This document shows positions 19,017 to 29,156 of a stretch of 64,000 bases of DNA, one piece after another (position 1 is the stretch's first letter; every line of letters begins with the position of its first letter). The stretch lies in NCBI RefSeq assembly GCF_003600645.1, contig NZ_CP032482.1, positions 992,001 through 1,056,000 of the forward strand. Reading direction: 5' to 3'. The notes beneath the pieces were generated by a model. It was given only the letters and a program-made list of their open reading frames with translations, made no database searches and was not told the origin of the DNA. The position numbers and the translations under genes are program-made. Origin of the DNA: Yersinia rochesterensis. Its GTDB lineage: Bacteria; Pseudomonadota; Gammaproteobacteria; Enterobacterales; Enterobacteriaceae.

Positions 19017-19054
19017 AACTGGACCCCGTTCCCCGATGGGGTCCAGTTGTTTTA
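19017..19054 (+). terminator. Terminator-like hairpin in the rpsP leader
   Basis: CAACTGGACCCC pairs with GGGGTCCAGTTG (12 bp) around a 10-nt loop and is followed by TTTTATT, ending 19 bp before the rpsP start. It can be the ffh terminator, or an attenuator if the promoter at about 18973-19001 is real. Confidence 0.8.
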
Positions 19055-19072
19055 TTAACTAAAGAGGATGTT

Positions 19073-19321
19073 ATGGTAACAATTCGTTTGGCTCGTGGCG
19101 GCGCTAAAAAGCGTCCGTTCTATCAAGTAGTAGTGACTGACAGCCGTAATGCTCGTGACGGCCGTTTCATCGAACGTGTAGGCTTCTTTAACCCGATCGC
19201 ATCTGGTCAGGCTGAAGCTCTGCGTTTGGACCTGGACCGTATCGAACATTGGATTGGCCTGGGCGCAACCGTTTCTGATCGCGTATCTGTGCTGATCAAA
19301 GACGCTAAGAAAGCAGCTTAA
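19073..19321 (+). CDS. rpsP: 30S ribosomal protein S16
   Basis: An 82-residue bS16 with [20 protein letters not shown] and the [18 protein letters not shown] motif. The start at 19073 follows AGAGGA; an upstream in-frame ATG at 18986 lies before the leader hairpin and is rejected. First gene of the rpsP-rimM-trmD-rplS operon. Confidence 0.99.
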   Translation: MVTIRLARGGAKKRPFYQVVVTDSRNARDGRFIERVGFFNPIASGQAEALRLDLDRIEHWIGLGATVSDRVSVLIKDAKKAA

Positions 19322-19342
19322 TCTGTCGCGGTGGTGGTTATT

Positions 19343-19891
19343 ATGAGCAAGCAACTCAATCCAGTGGTTCCCGAACAGCCGATTGTTCTCGGTAAAATGG
19401 GTTCAACTTACGGCATTCGCGGTTGGCTCAGAGTATTTTCATCCACCGAGAACGCCGAAAGTATTTTTGATTACCAGCCGTGGTTTATCCAGCAGGGTGG
19501 TAAGTGGCAGCATGTCGAGTTGGAAGACTGGAAGCGCCACAGTCAGGATCTGATCATCAAGGTAAAAGGCGTTGATGATCGGGATGCCGCGAATTTACTG
19601 ACTAATTGCGAAATTATCGTAGATTCCCAACAACTACCTGAACTGGAAGAGGATGATTACTACTGGAAAGACCTTATGGGCTGTCAGGTAGTAACAACCA
19701 CGGGTTACGAACTGGGTAAAATCATCGATATGATGGAAACCGGTTCTAACGATGTGATGGTAGTAAAGGCAAACCTGAAAGATGCATTCGGTATGAAGGA
19801 GCGGTTGGTCCCGTTTCTTCATGGGCAGGTTATCAAGAATGTCGATCTCACTGCTCAACGTGTTGAAGTAGATTGGGATCCTGGTTTTTGA
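19343..19891 (+). CDS. rimM: 16S rRNA processing protein RimM
   Basis: A 182-residue RimM: N-terminal beta-barrel ([18 protein letters not shown]) and C-terminal PRC-barrel ([13 protein letters not shown] to the end). It binds S19 in maturation of the 30S head. The start [12 protein letters not shown] at 19343 is preferred to an in-frame ATG four codons upstream (19331) on family grounds. Confidence 0.97.
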   Translation: MSKQLNPVVPEQPIVLGKMGSTYGIRGWLRVFSSTENAESIFDYQPWFIQQGGKWQHVELEDWKRHSQDLIIKVKGVDDRDAANLLTNCEIIVDSQQLPELEEDDYYWKDLMGCQVVTTTGYELGKIIDMMETGSNDVMVVKANLKDAFGMKERLVPFLHGQVIKNVDLTAQRVEVDWDPGF

Positions 19892-19929
19892 CCTCCGAAT
19901 TAAACGGCAAAGATGAGTGGAACAAAACA

Positions 19930-20670
19930 ATGTGGATCGGTGTTATTAGCCTATTTCCCGAGATGTTCCGCGCAATAACCGATTACGGGGTAACTGGCCG
20001 GGCAGTAAAAAATGGCCTGCTGAGCGTGCAGTGTTGGAGTCCTCGTGATTTCACCTACGACCGGCATCGTACCGTGGATGACCGCCCATATGGCGGTGGC
20101 CCGGGAATGCTGATGATGGTGCAACCGTTAAGGGAAGCCATTCATGCAGCAAAAGCAGCGGCAGGCGAGGGAGCAAAGGTGATTTATCTGTCACCTCAAG
20201 GACGCAAACTGGACCAACAGGGTGTTTGCGAACTGGCGACCAACCAGAAGATGATTCTGGTGTGTGGTCGGTACGAAGGAGTTGATGAGCGCGTAATCAA
20301 AACTGAAATTGATGAAGAATGGTCAATTGGCGATTACGTTCTCAGCGGTGGCGAGCTGCCGGCAATGGCTCTGATAGATTCAGTATCCCGTTTTATCCCG
20401 GGCGTGCTGGGTCATCAGGCCTCAGCAGAGGAAGATTCCTTTGTTGATGGGTTGCTGGATTGCCCACACTACACTCGTCCTGAGGTGTTAGAAGGGATGG
20501 AAGTTCCGCCAGTTTTACTGTCGGGCAACCATGCCGAGATTCGTCGCTGGCGCTTAAAGCAGTCGCTGGGCCGTACCTGGCTTAGAAGACCTGAACTTCT
20601 AGAAAGCCTAGCTCTGACTGACGAGCAAATGGTGTTGCTGGCTGAGTTCCAACGGGAACACAAGCCCTGA
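19930..20670 (+). CDS. trmD: tRNA (guanine-N1)-methyltransferase
   Basis: A 246-residue SPOUT methyltransferase that makes m1G37 in tRNAs, preventing +1 frameshifts. Conserved [24 protein letters not shown] and the knot region YEGVDERVI...[15 protein letters not shown]. Starts at the MWIG methionine, 38 bp after rimM. Confidence 0.98.
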   Translation: MWIGVISLFPEMFRAITDYGVTGRAVKNGLLSVQCWSPRDFTYDRHRTVDDRPYGGGPGMLMMVQPLREAIHAAKAAAGEGAKVIYLSPQGRKLDQQGVCELATNQKMILVCGRYEGVDERVIKTEIDEEWSIGDYVLSGGELPAMALIDSVSRFIPGVLGHQASAEEDSFVDGLLDCPHYTRPEVLEGMEVPPVLLSGNHAEIRRWRLKQSLGRTWLRRPELLESLALTDEQMVLLAEFQREHKP

Positions 20671-20734
20671 GCAACAGAACTATGAAAGGAACGTTGTGCC
20701 GTGTGCCAACTTCCTGATATATCAGTTTACCTAG

Positions 20735-21106
<372 letters not shown>

Positions 21107-21145
21107 GGTACAGCTCAGGCTTCATCCAAAAGTTAATAGTTATGA

Positions 21146-21177
21146 AGGGGTTAGCCATTGGCTGACCCCTTTTTTTA
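21146..21177 (+). terminator. Terminator of the rpsP-rplS operon
   Basis: GGGGTTAGC/GCTGACCCC stem (one wobble) with a short loop, followed by T7, 40 bp after rplS. Confidence 0.9.
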
Positions 21178-21183
21178 TTTCTA

Positions 21184-21248
21184 TACTCGTCATACTTCAA
21201 GCTGCATATGCGTTAGTTGCTTTCCTACAATTCGAATTATTTAGGGTA
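21184..21248. repeat. Short ERIC-like element after rplS
   Basis: A 65-bp TACTC...GGGTA unit containing CATACTTCAAGCTGCA and AATTCGAATTATTTAGGG, the terminal sequences of the common Yersinia ERIC type with the middle deleted. It lies right after the operon terminator. Confidence 0.65.
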
Positions 21249-21323
21249 TAGAAGATAAATAGAAGGGATATCAGAGGGGAATTAGCGTGGCATCACACCA
21301 CGCTATGGATATTGAATAAATGA

Positions 21324-22091
21324 TTACAGGCCGTAAACCAGAGTCACTGATGTTGTAGTATCAGTATTTTTTGGTGCGCTGGCTGGTGGCTTGGTGTTAT
21401 AGGTCACAACATAGGCTAAACGCAATGCGAAGCTTTTATTGATAGCAACATTCAACGCCGTTTCTGAGTTCAATGTTGTTTCTTCGTTTGCCAGTGCTGA
21501 AACCCCTTCACTGAACACGGTGTTGTCAGTCAGTTGGTAAGTATAGTTACCACCCGCATAAGCTAAGGCTCTCGTCGAGCGGCCACCTTGATAATATTCA
21601 TCGTGACGGACACCTGGACCAAATTCCACTCGCAGATTGTGCAGCGGAGTGGTCATAATCTGACGACCATAACCTGTGGTTAAAACAGAGCGGGAATCAA
21701 AACCGTTATAGCGATCATTTAACCAACCGGCCTGCCCAAATAAATAGTTTCTATCCGTCAGATTATATCGAGTACGGCCACCCAATTGATAACGTTCAGA
21801 AGAGCGTTGATCATTAGAACTGGTATTCCGCGCCGCCCCCCACAAACTATAAGCAGTATTAGGCTGGAACCAGGTCAACGTTGAGTTAGCCGTCAATGTT
21901 GAGTTGTTGGTATTGCCTGATTGTGCGGTATAACCTGCTTCAACGGTTCCATCGAAGCTCTTTTTGGCCGTGGCAGGATCGTCTAAAGCAGTAAAAACAG
22001 TTGCGTCAGCAAGAACAGCGGTACTGACGAGAGATAATGCGAGTGTGCTGATATAAAACGGCAACGCCCTGGTATGACGCAAAGAAAACAT
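21324..22091 (-). CDS. ydiY: YdiY-like outer membrane protein (DUF481)
   Basis: A 255-residue secreted beta-barrel protein. A signal peptide of about 28 residues ends VSTAVLA-DA. The mature part alternates short hydrophobic strands (GTVEAGYTAQSGNT, GGRTRYNLTDRNYLFGQAGW, VEFGPGVRHDEYY) and ends with the aromatic/hydrophobic terminus LVYGL expected for Bam-inserted barrels. It is clearly homologous to E. coli YdiY, which is acid induced. The function is unknown. Confidence 0.85.
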   Translation of the reverse strand: MFSLRHTRALPFYISTLALSLVSTAVLADATVFTALDDPATAKKSFDGTVEAGYTAQSGNTNNSTLTANSTLTWFQPNTAYSLWGAARNTSSNDQRSSERYQLGGRTRYNLTDRNYLFGQAGWLNDRYNGFDSRSVLTTGYGRQIMTTPLHNLRVEFGPGVRHDEYYQGGRSTRALAYAGGNYTYQLTDNTVFSEGVSALANEETTLNSETALNVAINKSFALRLAYVVTYNTKPPASAPKNTDTTTSVTLVYGL

Positions 22092-22274
22092 AATAGGCCC
22101 ATGGTGAAAAAAGATGGTTTTTGTGATGCGGCCCGCATTGTAGCAGTTGTGATCCTACTTACTCATAAGATCTTTCAGATTGAATAATTAATTATAATAA
22201 GAGGGATTTTTTGATGAGTTCATTCTTAAAATGTCATAAATAGAAATGAATTTGTATTTGAATACTGGCGAAAA

Positions 22275-22301
22275 GAAAAAATGAAAAGAGCCAGAATTGC
22301 T
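22275..22301 (-). terminator. Terminator of dcuB
   Basis: AGAGCCAG/CTGGCTCT hairpin with loop AATTGCT; on the minus strand it is followed by CTTTTCATTTTTC. It lies about 30 bp beyond the dcuB stop. Confidence 0.75.
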
Positions 22302-22331
22302 CTGGCTCTTAGCTCAACTGTTACTCATTAA

Positions 22332-23675
22332 CTACATAAAAGTGGTTACCAGCAGGTAGCCAGTGATGCACGAACAGACGACACCGATAAGGCCCGGAAT
22401 GATAAAGCTATGATTAATAATGAATTTACCAATCTTAGTAGTGCCCGAGCGGTCAAAGCCGATACAAGCAAGGTCACTTGGGTAAGTTGGTAAAACAAAG
22501 TAGCCATAAGCTGCAGGGAAGAAAGCAATGAGCATTTTAGGTTCAACACCGAGCTGCAAACCCATGGGGGCGATTGCTGCCAATGCTGCGGCTTGGCTAT
22601 TGACCAACTTGGAAACTAAGAACAACACAATGGCATAAGTCCAAGGTTGGCTTTTTACCACGTCTTCCAGTACCAGTTTTAAGTCGCCCATGTGGGCTTG
22701 GAAGAAGGTATCGCTCATCCAGGCAACACCGAATACAGAGAATATGGCGACCATACCGGCTTTGAATACGGCGCCATTAGAGATATCGCTGGGTTTAACT
22801 TTACAGCCAATAAGAATAACTGCACCAGCAATCAGCATCATCATCTGAATAACCAGGTTCATTGATAATGACTGCATTTTGCCTTTAACTTCAAAAGCAG
22901 GGCGCAGGTCTGCAAATGCACCCAGTAATACCACCAGTATGATAGCCGCGAAAAATATCCAGGTAGACCAATAAGCTTGTTTCGGGAAAACCTGATTTAA
23001 CAATGTATCAGTTGAGCCATAGATAAAGTCGCGCTGCTCAGGATCTTTGATTCTTGCCTGGAAATCAGGGTCTTTATCGAGATCTTTACCGCGGCGTAGG
23101 CTCCATAAGGCGGCTACCAGTACACCGACAAGTGAAGCTGGGACAGAAACTGCCAAAATTTCTAGAATGCTATAAGCATGGCCTATACCGTGATTGGCAC
23201 CAATAATTGATACCAATGACACTACCGCCACCGAGACCGGGGAAGCTGTAATCGCCATTTGCGAGGCAACAGATGCCACCGCCATTGGGCGCTCTGGACG
23301 AATACCTTTTTTAATCGCAATATCAGAAATAATCGGGAACATGGTATAAACAACATGTCCAGTGCCGCATAAAAAGGTTAATGACCAAGTAGTAAATGGT
23401 GCAAGTAGCGTAATATGCTGAGGATGTCGCCGTAATAATCTCTCAGCAAATTGCATCATTACATTTAATCCGCCAGCAGTTTGTAATACAGCAGCACAAC
23501 CAATAACGGCTAATATTGTGAGCATGACATCGACTGGTGGTTTTCCGGGTTCGAGGCCAAAGATAAAGGTCAGAATAAATAAGCCAATACCACTTATTAA
23601 CCCCAGCCCCATGCCCCCATAGCGTGTACCGACTAATAGACAGAGAATTATAATTATAAATTGTAGTGTTATCAT
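22332..23675 (-). CDS. dcuB: Anaerobic C4-dicarboxylate transporter DcuB
   Basis: A 447-residue Dcu-family antiporter with 10-12 membrane segments. Signatures are FLCGTGHVVYTMFPIISDIAIKKGIRPERPM, MAITASPVSVAVVS and FVLPTYPSDLACIGFDRSGTTKIGKFIINHSFI. It exchanges external fumarate, malate or aspartate for succinate during fumarate respiration. Length and motifs fit DcuB (446 residues in E. coli) better than DcuA (433). Confidence 0.9.
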   Translation of the reverse strand: MITLQFIIIILCLLVGTRYGGMGLGLISGIGLFILTFIFGLEPGKPPVDVMLTILAVIGCAAVLQTAGGLNVMMQFAERLLRRHPQHITLLAPFTTWSLTFLCGTGHVVYTMFPIISDIAIKKGIRPERPMAVASVASQMAITASPVSVAVVSLVSIIGANHGIGHAYSILEILAVSVPASLVGVLVAALWSLRRGKDLDKDPDFQARIKDPEQRDFIYGSTDTLLNQVFPKQAYWSTWIFFAAIILVVLLGAFADLRPAFEVKGKMQSLSMNLVIQMMMLIAGAVILIGCKVKPSDISNGAVFKAGMVAIFSVFGVAWMSDTFFQAHMGDLKLVLEDVVKSQPWTYAIVLFLVSKLVNSQAAALAAIAPMGLQLGVEPKMLIAFFPAAYGYFVLPTYPSDLACIGFDRSGTTKIGKFIINHSFIIPGLIGVVCSCITGYLLVTTFM

Positions 23676-24017
23676 GACTTTACCTTGCTTCCAATATGAA
23701 TAAAATTCGGTTGTATATTGGCTTTTTTAAGCAATGAACATGGCTCATACTCGTTTTATCTATCAGAGCACAATTGGCATTGATTAAAAACTTGCGAATA
23801 TCAAGGCTATATTGTTCAGTTATGTAACTAATTAAATCTGAGATCTGCCTCTATTTTTATATCAGCCCGGACTTTTCTAACTAATTAAAGTGGAATGGAA
23901 CGGTATTAATAGAATATAAAATCTGGTTGTGAAAGTAATGTATTAATATTGTTTTTAAAAAACTCACCAATAGCACAATGACGCAACATATAAATATATT
24001 CCAGGCCCAAATAGCTT
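23676..24017. other. dcuB upstream region without genes
   Basis: A 342-bp AT-rich gap between dcuB and the btsR-like gene. On the minus strand TTGATATTCGCAAG (around 23790-23805) and a nearby AATCAA weakly resemble FNR half sites, which would fit anaerobic activation of dcuB, but the match is imperfect. No other feature is seen. Confidence 0.3.
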
Positions 24018-24734
24018 TTAGTTAATACCCAATTTCTCCTTTAAGGGTTTTAAGTAACGGCGACTCACGGGGATATGTTTACCACTGCGGGTGATTACTT
24101 CAGCAGAACCATTATCCATCAATTGTATCTCACCCAACTGTTCAGTATTGACCATATATTGTCGATGACAGCGGACAAAGGGTGTTTTCTCTTCCAACGT
24201 TTTGAGTGATAACTGGGTATAGCCAGATTGTACGGTTCCGATAACATGCACTCCACTGAGTTCAGAACTGAGATATTCTACTTCTTCAATTTTCAGTAAA
24301 AAAATGCGGTTGTGACCAGAGCAAGGGATATGACGCAACATCGGCTCTGCTATTTTATGTAAATTATTATTTACACCAACACCTCTTCTTAAGCGAATTA
24401 ACGTTTTTTCTAACCGTTGATGGTCGAGAGGTTTTAGCAGATAGTCAAAAGCATGCTCTTCAAAAGCTCGGATGGCATATTCATCGTAAGCCGTGACAAA
24501 CACGATGTGCGGCATGCTTTCTGGATTTAGCATTGAGGCTAATTCCAGGCCATTAATTCTTGGCATTTGGATGTCGAGAAATATCACATCGGGTTGCAGG
24601 CGCTGTATTGCGGGGATTGCTTCTAGTGCGTTGCTACATTCGGCGACGATCTCAATATCATGTTCTTCAGTTAATCTTTCGCGTAAATCTTCACGCGCAG
24701 GTTGTTCATCGTCGACAATGATGACTCTTAACAT
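24018..24734 (-). CDS. btsR: LytTR response regulator, BtsR/YehT-like
   Basis: A 238-residue regulator with an N-terminal receiver domain (acidic pair in IIVDDE, phospho-acceptor Asp in DVIFLDIQMPR near residue 54, Lys in YLLKPLD) and a C-terminal LytTR DNA-binding domain (FVRCHRQYMVN, HIPVSRRYLKPLK). It is close to E. coli BtsR, the pyruvate-sensing regulator. The start at 24734 has GGAGG 4 bp upstream; a start eight codons earlier lacks that. Its usual partner kinase gene btsS is not adjacent here. Confidence 0.85.
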   Translation of the reverse strand: MLRVIIVDDEQPAREDLRERLTEEHDIEIVAECSNALEAIPAIQRLQPDVIFLDIQMPRINGLELASMLNPESMPHIVFVTAYDEYAIRAFEEHAFDYLLKPLDHQRLEKTLIRLRRGVGVNNNLHKIAEPMLRHIPCSGHNRIFLLKIEEVEYLSSELSGVHVIGTVQSGYTQLSLKTLEEKTPFVRCHRQYMVNTEQLGEIQLMDNGSAEVITRSGKHIPVSRRYLKPLKEKLGIN

Positions 24735-24836
24735 ACAGCCTCCACAAATTTTCCGCATTTTATCATGGCCTCAGAGGGAGGTTAGGACCATCTGCAGAAA
24801 CTGAGACTTACCGCAAAAGTCAGATATAAATGCGCC

Positions 24837-24888
24837 TGTAAAATTAGTGGTAATTATTTATTTACACATATGGATTGAAAACTTTACA
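24837..24888 (+). promoter_or_regulatory. TyrR-box cluster upstream of aroF
   Basis: Three 18-bp units resemble TGTAAA-N6-TTTACA: TGTAAA-ATTAGT-GGTAAT (24837-24854), GGTAAT-TATTTA-TTTACA (24849-24866, overlapping) and TGGATT-GAAAAC-TTTACA (24871-24888). E. coli aroF has three TyrR boxes giving tyrosine repression. Individual boxes are imperfect. Confidence 0.6.
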
Positions 24889-24962
24889 CGGCATGATATT
24901 GTGGTGCTCTCAAACGATAAATACGCTAAACGACATCCGCTAAACAGAGATAGGTAAAGAAT

Positions 24963-26048
24963 ATGATCATGCAAAAAGATGCGCTCAATAATGTCCATAT
25001 CAGTGCCGAACAAGTATTGATAACCCCGGAAGAACTGAAGAACCAGTTTCCATTGAGCGAAAATGATCAGTATGCGATTGAAGCTGCCCGCAAAACCATT
25101 GCTGATATTATTCAGGGACATGATCCACGTTTATTAGTGGTCTGTGGCCCCTGTTCTATCCACGACGTGGATGCTGCTCTGGATTATGCGCGTCGTTTGA
25201 AAACTCTTTCTGCAGAATTGAGTGACAGCCTGTATATCGTTATGCGTGTCTATTTTGAAAAACCCCGCACGACTGTGGGTTGGAAAGGCTTAATCAATGA
25301 CCCGGCAATGGATGGCTCTTTCGATGTGGAAAGAGGATTACATATTGCTCGTCAATTATTGCTGGATTTAGTGGGCATGGGCCTACCTCTGGCAACCGAA
25401 GCTCTGGACCCGAACAGCCCGCAATACTTAGGCGACTTATTTAGCTGGTCAGCTATTGGTGCGCGTACCACTGAATCACAAACTCACCGTGAAATGGCTT
25501 CCGGTTTGTCCATGCCGGTTGGGTTTAAAAACGGCACTGATGGTAGTTTGGGTACGGCAATCAATGCTATGCGCGCTGCTGCTATGCCGCACCGCTTCAT
25601 GGGGATTAATCAGTCGGGCCAGGTTTGCTTATTGCAAACTCAGGGGAATCCGCACGGCCATGTGATTTTACGTGGCGGCAAAACCCCTAACTACAGCGCG
25701 CAAGATGTCGCTCAGTGTGAAAAACAGATGCAGGATGCGGGACTCGTTCCATCCTTAATGATAGATTGCAGCCATGGTAATTCGAATAAAGACTACCGTC
25801 GTCAGACTGCGGTCGCTGAATCTGTGGTTGAACAGATCAAGGCTGGCAATCGTTCTATCACTGGTGTGATGCTGGAAAGTAACATTCATGAGGGCAATCA
25901 ATCATCTGAGCAACCACGCGCCGATATGCGCTACGGTGTTTCGGTGACCGATGCCTGCATTGATTGGGAAAGCACCGAAACCCTGTTACGTGGCATGCAT
26001 CAGGAATTACGTTCAGCGCTGGCGGCCCGGACTGTAGAGGAAAAGTAA
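24963..26048 (+). CDS. aroF: DAHP synthase, tyrosine-sensitive
   Basis: A 361-residue class I DAHP synthase, which condenses phosphoenolpyruvate and erythrose-4-phosphate at the entry of the shikimate pathway. LLVVCGPCSIHD, YFEKPRTTVGWKGLINDP, ATEALDPNSPQYLGDLFSW and DCSHGNSNKDY carry the active-site and metal residues. It forms an operon with tyrA 3 bp downstream, which together with the N-terminus (MQKDALNNVHIS) marks the Tyr-feedback isozyme. An ATG at 24969 is the equivalent of the E. coli start; 24963 has the better-spaced AGG. Confidence 0.97.
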   Translation: MIMQKDALNNVHISAEQVLITPEELKNQFPLSENDQYAIEAARKTIADIIQGHDPRLLVVCGPCSIHDVDAALDYARRLKTLSAELSDSLYIVMRVYFEKPRTTVGWKGLINDPAMDGSFDVERGLHIARQLLLDLVGMGLPLATEALDPNSPQYLGDLFSWSAIGARTTESQTHREMASGLSMPVGFKNGTDGSLGTAINAMRAAAMPHRFMGINQSGQVCLLQTQGNPHGHVILRGGKTPNYSAQDVAQCEKQMQDAGLVPSLMIDCSHGNSNKDYRRQTAVAESVVEQIKAGNRSITGVMLESNIHEGNQSSEQPRADMRYGVSVTDACIDWESTETLLRGMHQELRSALAARTVEEK

Positions 26049-26051
26049 GTT

Positions 26052-27173
26052 ATGGTGGCTGAACTGACCGCTTTGCGCGATCAAATTGATGAAGTGGATA
26101 AAGCACTGCTGGATTTGTTGGCAAAGCGCCTGCATTTGGTGGCTGAAGTAGGTGAAGTTAAAAGCCGTTATGGTTTGCCTATTTATGTTCCGGATCGTGA
26201 GGCGGCGATGTTAGCCTCACGCCGACAGGAAGCCGAGGCTTTAGGTGTCCCGCCTGATTTGATTGAAGATGTATTGCGTCGGGTAATGCGAGAGTCTTAC
26301 ACCAGCGAGAATGACAAAGGGTTTAAGACGCTGTGCCCTCAGTTGCGCCCGGTGGTTATCATCGGCGGTGACGGGCAGATGGGGCGGTTATTCAGCCGAA
26401 TGCTCACTCTGTCCGGTTATCAGGTAAAAACGCTGGAACAAGAGGACTGGCCGCAGGCTGAATCTATTCTGGCAGATGCCGGGATGGTGATTGTCAGTGT
26501 GCCCATCCATATCACTGAAGAAGTGATAGCCCGATTACCAAAATTACCGCCAGATTGTATTTTGTTGGATCTCGCTTCTGTCAAAAATAAGCCATTGCAA
26601 GCTATGCTCGCCGCCCATGAAGGGCCGGTTGTCGGCTTACATCCGATGTTTGGGCCAGATGTTGGCAGTTTGGCAAAGCAAGTTGTGGTGTATTGCGATG
26701 GTCGTTCCCCACAAGCATATCAGTGGCTACTCGAACAGCTACAGGTATGGGGAGCAAGGTTACATCGTATCAGTGCGGTTGAACATGACCAGAATATGGC
26801 GTTCATTCAAGCATTGCGCCATTTTGCGACCTTTGCGTATGGATTACATTTAGCAGAGGAGAATGTGCAGCTTGAACAGCTATTAGCGCTGTCTTCGCCG
26901 ATTTATCGTTTGGAATTGGCAATGGTGGGGCGGCTGTTTGCGCAAGATCCACAGCTTTATGCCGACATTATTATGTCATCAGAAGATAATTTGGCGCTGA
27001 TTAAACGCTATTACAAACGTTTTGGCGAGGCGATCACTTTGTTGGAACAAAGTGACAAACAAGCCTTTGTGCAAAGTTTCCAGAAAGTTGAGCACTGGTT
27101 TGGTGATTATGCGGAGCGTTTCTTGGTGGAAAGCCGTTCATTATTGCGTCAGGCGAATGACAATCGTCAATAA
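26052..27173 (+). CDS. tyrA: Chorismate mutase / prephenate dehydrogenase
   Basis: A 373-residue bifunctional enzyme of tyrosine synthesis. Residues 1-90 are the AroQ chorismate mutase domain ([26 protein letters not shown] read in part), followed by an NAD-binding prephenate dehydrogenase domain with [13 protein letters not shown] near residue 105 and [16 protein letters not shown]. Translationally close to aroF. Confidence 0.98.
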   Translation: MVAELTALRDQIDEVDKALLDLLAKRLHLVAEVGEVKSRYGLPIYVPDREAAMLASRRQEAEALGVPPDLIEDVLRRVMRESYTSENDKGFKTLCPQLRPVVIIGGDGQMGRLFSRMLTLSGYQVKTLEQEDWPQAESILADAGMVIVSVPIHITEEVIARLPKLPPDCILLDLASVKNKPLQAMLAAHEGPVVGLHPMFGPDVGSLAKQVVVYCDGRSPQAYQWLLEQLQVWGARLHRISAVEHDQNMAFIQALRHFATFAYGLHLAEENVQLEQLLALSSPIYRLELAMVGRLFAQDPQLYADIIMSSEDNLALIKRYYKRFGEAITLLEQSDKQAFVQSFQKVEHWFGDYAERFLVESRSLLRQANDNRQ

Positions 27174-27202
27174 CTGCCATCTATAACTTATCTGTTTTCC
27201 CC

Positions 27203-27234
27203 AAGCCACCCCGGCAGTGTCGAGGTGGCTTTTG
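27203..27234 (+). terminator. Terminator of aroF-tyrA
   Basis: AAGCCACC/AGGTGGCTT hairpin followed by TTTT, 30 bp after tyrA and before the convergent pheA. Confidence 0.75.
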
Positions 27235-27256
27235 ACTATTAAGGTCAAGAGGCTGG

Positions 27257-28414
27257 TTAACTTGGATTGACTGGCACCACGTTTTCACTTGGGTAGCAGC
27301 CTAATACTTTCAATGACCGAGTTATCGGTGTTAAATCTGCCAGCGCTTTTTGCATAGATTCAGAACGCAAATTGGCCTGCACATCGATATAAAACATTTC
27401 TTCCCACGGATTACCATTAATTGGCCGTGATTCAAGTTTGGTCATGACGACCCCGTGATCTCTCAGCACGAGTAGCGCCTCCACTAATGCCCCTGATTGC
27501 TGCCCGGTCGCCATAATTAACGTGGTTTTGGCCGGGATTTGCTCAGATACATCAATGGATTTACGGGCTAGAATAATAAAGCGAGTGATATTCTGCTGCT
27601 GGTTCGCCAAATTGTGTTCCAGCACCTGCAAGTTATAAAGCGCGCCACCCGCTTCACTCCCTAATGCCGCCGCTTGCGGAGAGTTCAACTGCGCTACTTT
27701 TTCCATCGCGGCAGCCGTACTCTCACAATACTCAATTTTCCAATGTGGGAAACGGTTAATGAACTGGCTGCATTGCTGGAAAGGTTGTGGATGGCTGTAA
27801 ACGGTCTTAATTTGGTTCAGATCAGTTTCGGTGGCGACCAATACACAGTGGTCAATAGGATTGGTTATTTCCCCGACAATCGACAAACTGGTGTGTTGCA
27901 GTAAGTCATATACGTCATTGATGGAACCTGAGCTGGTATTCTCTATGGGTAATACGGCGTAATCCGCTTGACCTGTTTCTACCTGAGTAAAAATATCCTG
28001 GAATTTTTGGCAACCACACTCAATCAATTGTTCAAAGTGACGAGCAGCATATTGGCGCGCGGCTAAATGTGAGTAAGAGCCTTTGGGGCCAAGAAAGGCG
28101 ATACGGGCAGAGTGTTGGGCGGTTTGATTAAGCTGATGCTGCAACAGTGCCTGCTGAGTCAATACTGAATCTTCAATAATCAGTTGGAACAGACGGGTGA
28201 TATAAAATCCATCCAGGTCATAAGGTTTTGCGGCGGTGATAAGTGCATCCAGCAAATCACGTTCACGTTCTTTATCGCGAATCGGGCGATGATGGAGTTG
28301 TTTGGCTTTAGCCACATCCACCGCCAATTCACGCCGTTCTGCCAGCAACGCCAGCAGTTTTAAGTCTAGTGCGCTGATGCGCTCACGTAGCACCAGTAAT
28401 GGATTATCGGTCAT
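27257..28414 (-). CDS. pheA: Chorismate mutase / prephenate dehydratase
   Basis: A 385-residue bifunctional enzyme of phenylalanine synthesis: chorismate mutase at about 1-95, prephenate dehydratase at about 105-285 ([34 protein letters not shown]) and an ACT regulatory domain ([14 protein letters not shown] and [15 protein letters not shown]) that binds Phe. The start at 28414 ([11 protein letters not shown]) matches the family; the longer frame would run through the attenuator. Expression is controlled by the pheL attenuator upstream. Confidence 0.98.
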   Translation of the reverse strand: MTDNPLLVLRERISALDLKLLALLAERRELAVDVAKAKQLHHRPIRDKERERDLLDALITAAKPYDLDGFYITRLFQLIIEDSVLTQQALLQHQLNQTAQHSARIAFLGPKGSYSHLAARQYAARHFEQLIECGCQKFQDIFTQVETGQADYAVLPIENTSSGSINDVYDLLQHTSLSIVGEITNPIDHCVLVATETDLNQIKTVYSHPQPFQQCSQFINRFPHWKIEYCESTAAAMEKVAQLNSPQAAALGSEAGGALYNLQVLEHNLANQQQNITRFIILARKSIDVSEQIPAKTTLIMATGQQSGALVEALLVLRDHGVVMTKLESRPINGNPWEEMFYIDVQANLRSESMQKALADLTPITRSLKVLGCYPSENVVPVNPS

Positions 28415-28440
28415 AGGGGTTGGCCTTATTATTTTTTCTA

Positions 28441-28473
28441 AATAAAAAAAGCCTCCCGGCTTGGGAGGCTTTG
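28441..28473 (-). terminator. pheA attenuator terminator
   Basis: GCCTCCC and GGGAGGC form the stem (28451-28469), followed on the minus strand by T7. GATTGGGAGGC just after pheL (28508-28518) can pair alternatively, the classic antiterminator arrangement. Confidence 0.92.
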
Positions 28474-28518
28474 TTGTTCGTCTTCGCATTATTTATCACA
28501 CGACGAAACGCCTCCCAA

Positions 28519-28566
28519 TCAGGGGAAGGTAAAAAAGAATGCGAAGAAAAACACTTTATTGATCAT
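28519..28566 (-). CDS. pheL: pheA leader peptide
   Basis: A 15-residue peptide, MINKVFFFAFFFTFP, with seven Phe codons. When Phe-tRNA is scarce the ribosome stalls here and the antiterminator forms, allowing pheA transcription. It differs from the E. coli peptide only in the first few residues. Confidence 0.95.
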   Translation of the reverse strand: MINKVFFFAFFFTFP

Positions 28567-28652
28567 CGTTGCTGGTTACCTGTTGTTGATGCTGACGGAA
28601 ATAACATGTTATAGCCAAAACAAACATAACCGCCAGTCTGAATTGCTGTCAA

Positions 28653-28679
28653 TAAAAAAACGCGCCCGAAAGCGCGTTA
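28653..28679 (-). terminator. Terminator of raiA
   Basis: ACGCGC-TTTCGG-GCGCGT type hairpin followed on the minus strand by T7, 28 bp after the raiA stop. Confidence 0.88.
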
Positions 28680-28706
28680 GATCCGAAATGAGATGGATTG
28701 TCCCGG

Positions 28707-29075
28707 CTATTGTTCCTGCTCGGACTCTTCTTCGACATCTACTGAATCTGCTGACTCCAAATTAGCCTCTTTAACACTGCTTGCTGCGCGGCGAGCTTCA
28801 CCTTTGTGTTGAACTTTATTTAATTGGCGTTCTAGTTTGGTGATAAGTTCATTAATTGCAGCATACATATCATCATGTTTAGCACTGGCAACCAAGGGCC
28901 CCATCGGTGTACTGATAGTTGCATCGGCAACGAATCCTTGTGGATCTTTAGACAGTACAATATGTGGGTTTATTAACTGGGCCTGCCATTTATCCAGTTT
29001 GGTGAGACGGTCTTCAACATGCTTGCGAATTGCTGGGGTGATATCCATTTGCTTACTGGTAATGTTGACTGTCAT
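28707..29075 (-). CDS. raiA: Ribosome-associated inhibitor RaiA
   Basis: A 122-residue protein of the HPF/RaiA family, which binds the decoding centre of stationary-phase or cold-stressed ribosomes and keeps them as inactive 70[31 protein letters not shown] and the [15 protein letters not shown] stretch are conserved. The acidic tail ([15 protein letters not shown]) is longer than in E. coli (113 residues). The start at 29075 has GAGAGG upstream; a longer frame from 29177 crosses the promoter. Confidence 0.95.
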   Translation of the reverse strand: MTVNITSKQMDITPAIRKHVEDRLTKLDKWQAQLINPHIVLSKDPQGFVADATISTPMGPLVASAKHDDMYAAINELITKLERQLNKVQHKGEARRAASSVKEANLESADSVDVEEESEQEQ

Positions 29076-29114
29076 ATGACTTACCTCTCTGTCTGCTCCG
29101 TCTTGGATAACTTC

Positions 29115-29156
29115 AGCATACCTCTCTTTTTCACAAAATGTATGATCAAGATCACT
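29115..29156 (-). promoter_or_regulatory. raiA promoter with candidate CRP site
   Basis: On the minus strand AGTGATCTTGATCATA (29156-29141) resembles TGTGA-N6-TCACA, centred about 41 bp before a start predicted from the -10 TATGCT (29120-29115). That spacing is typical of class II CRP activation, and raiA is CRP-controlled in E. coli. The operator match is partial. Confidence 0.5.
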
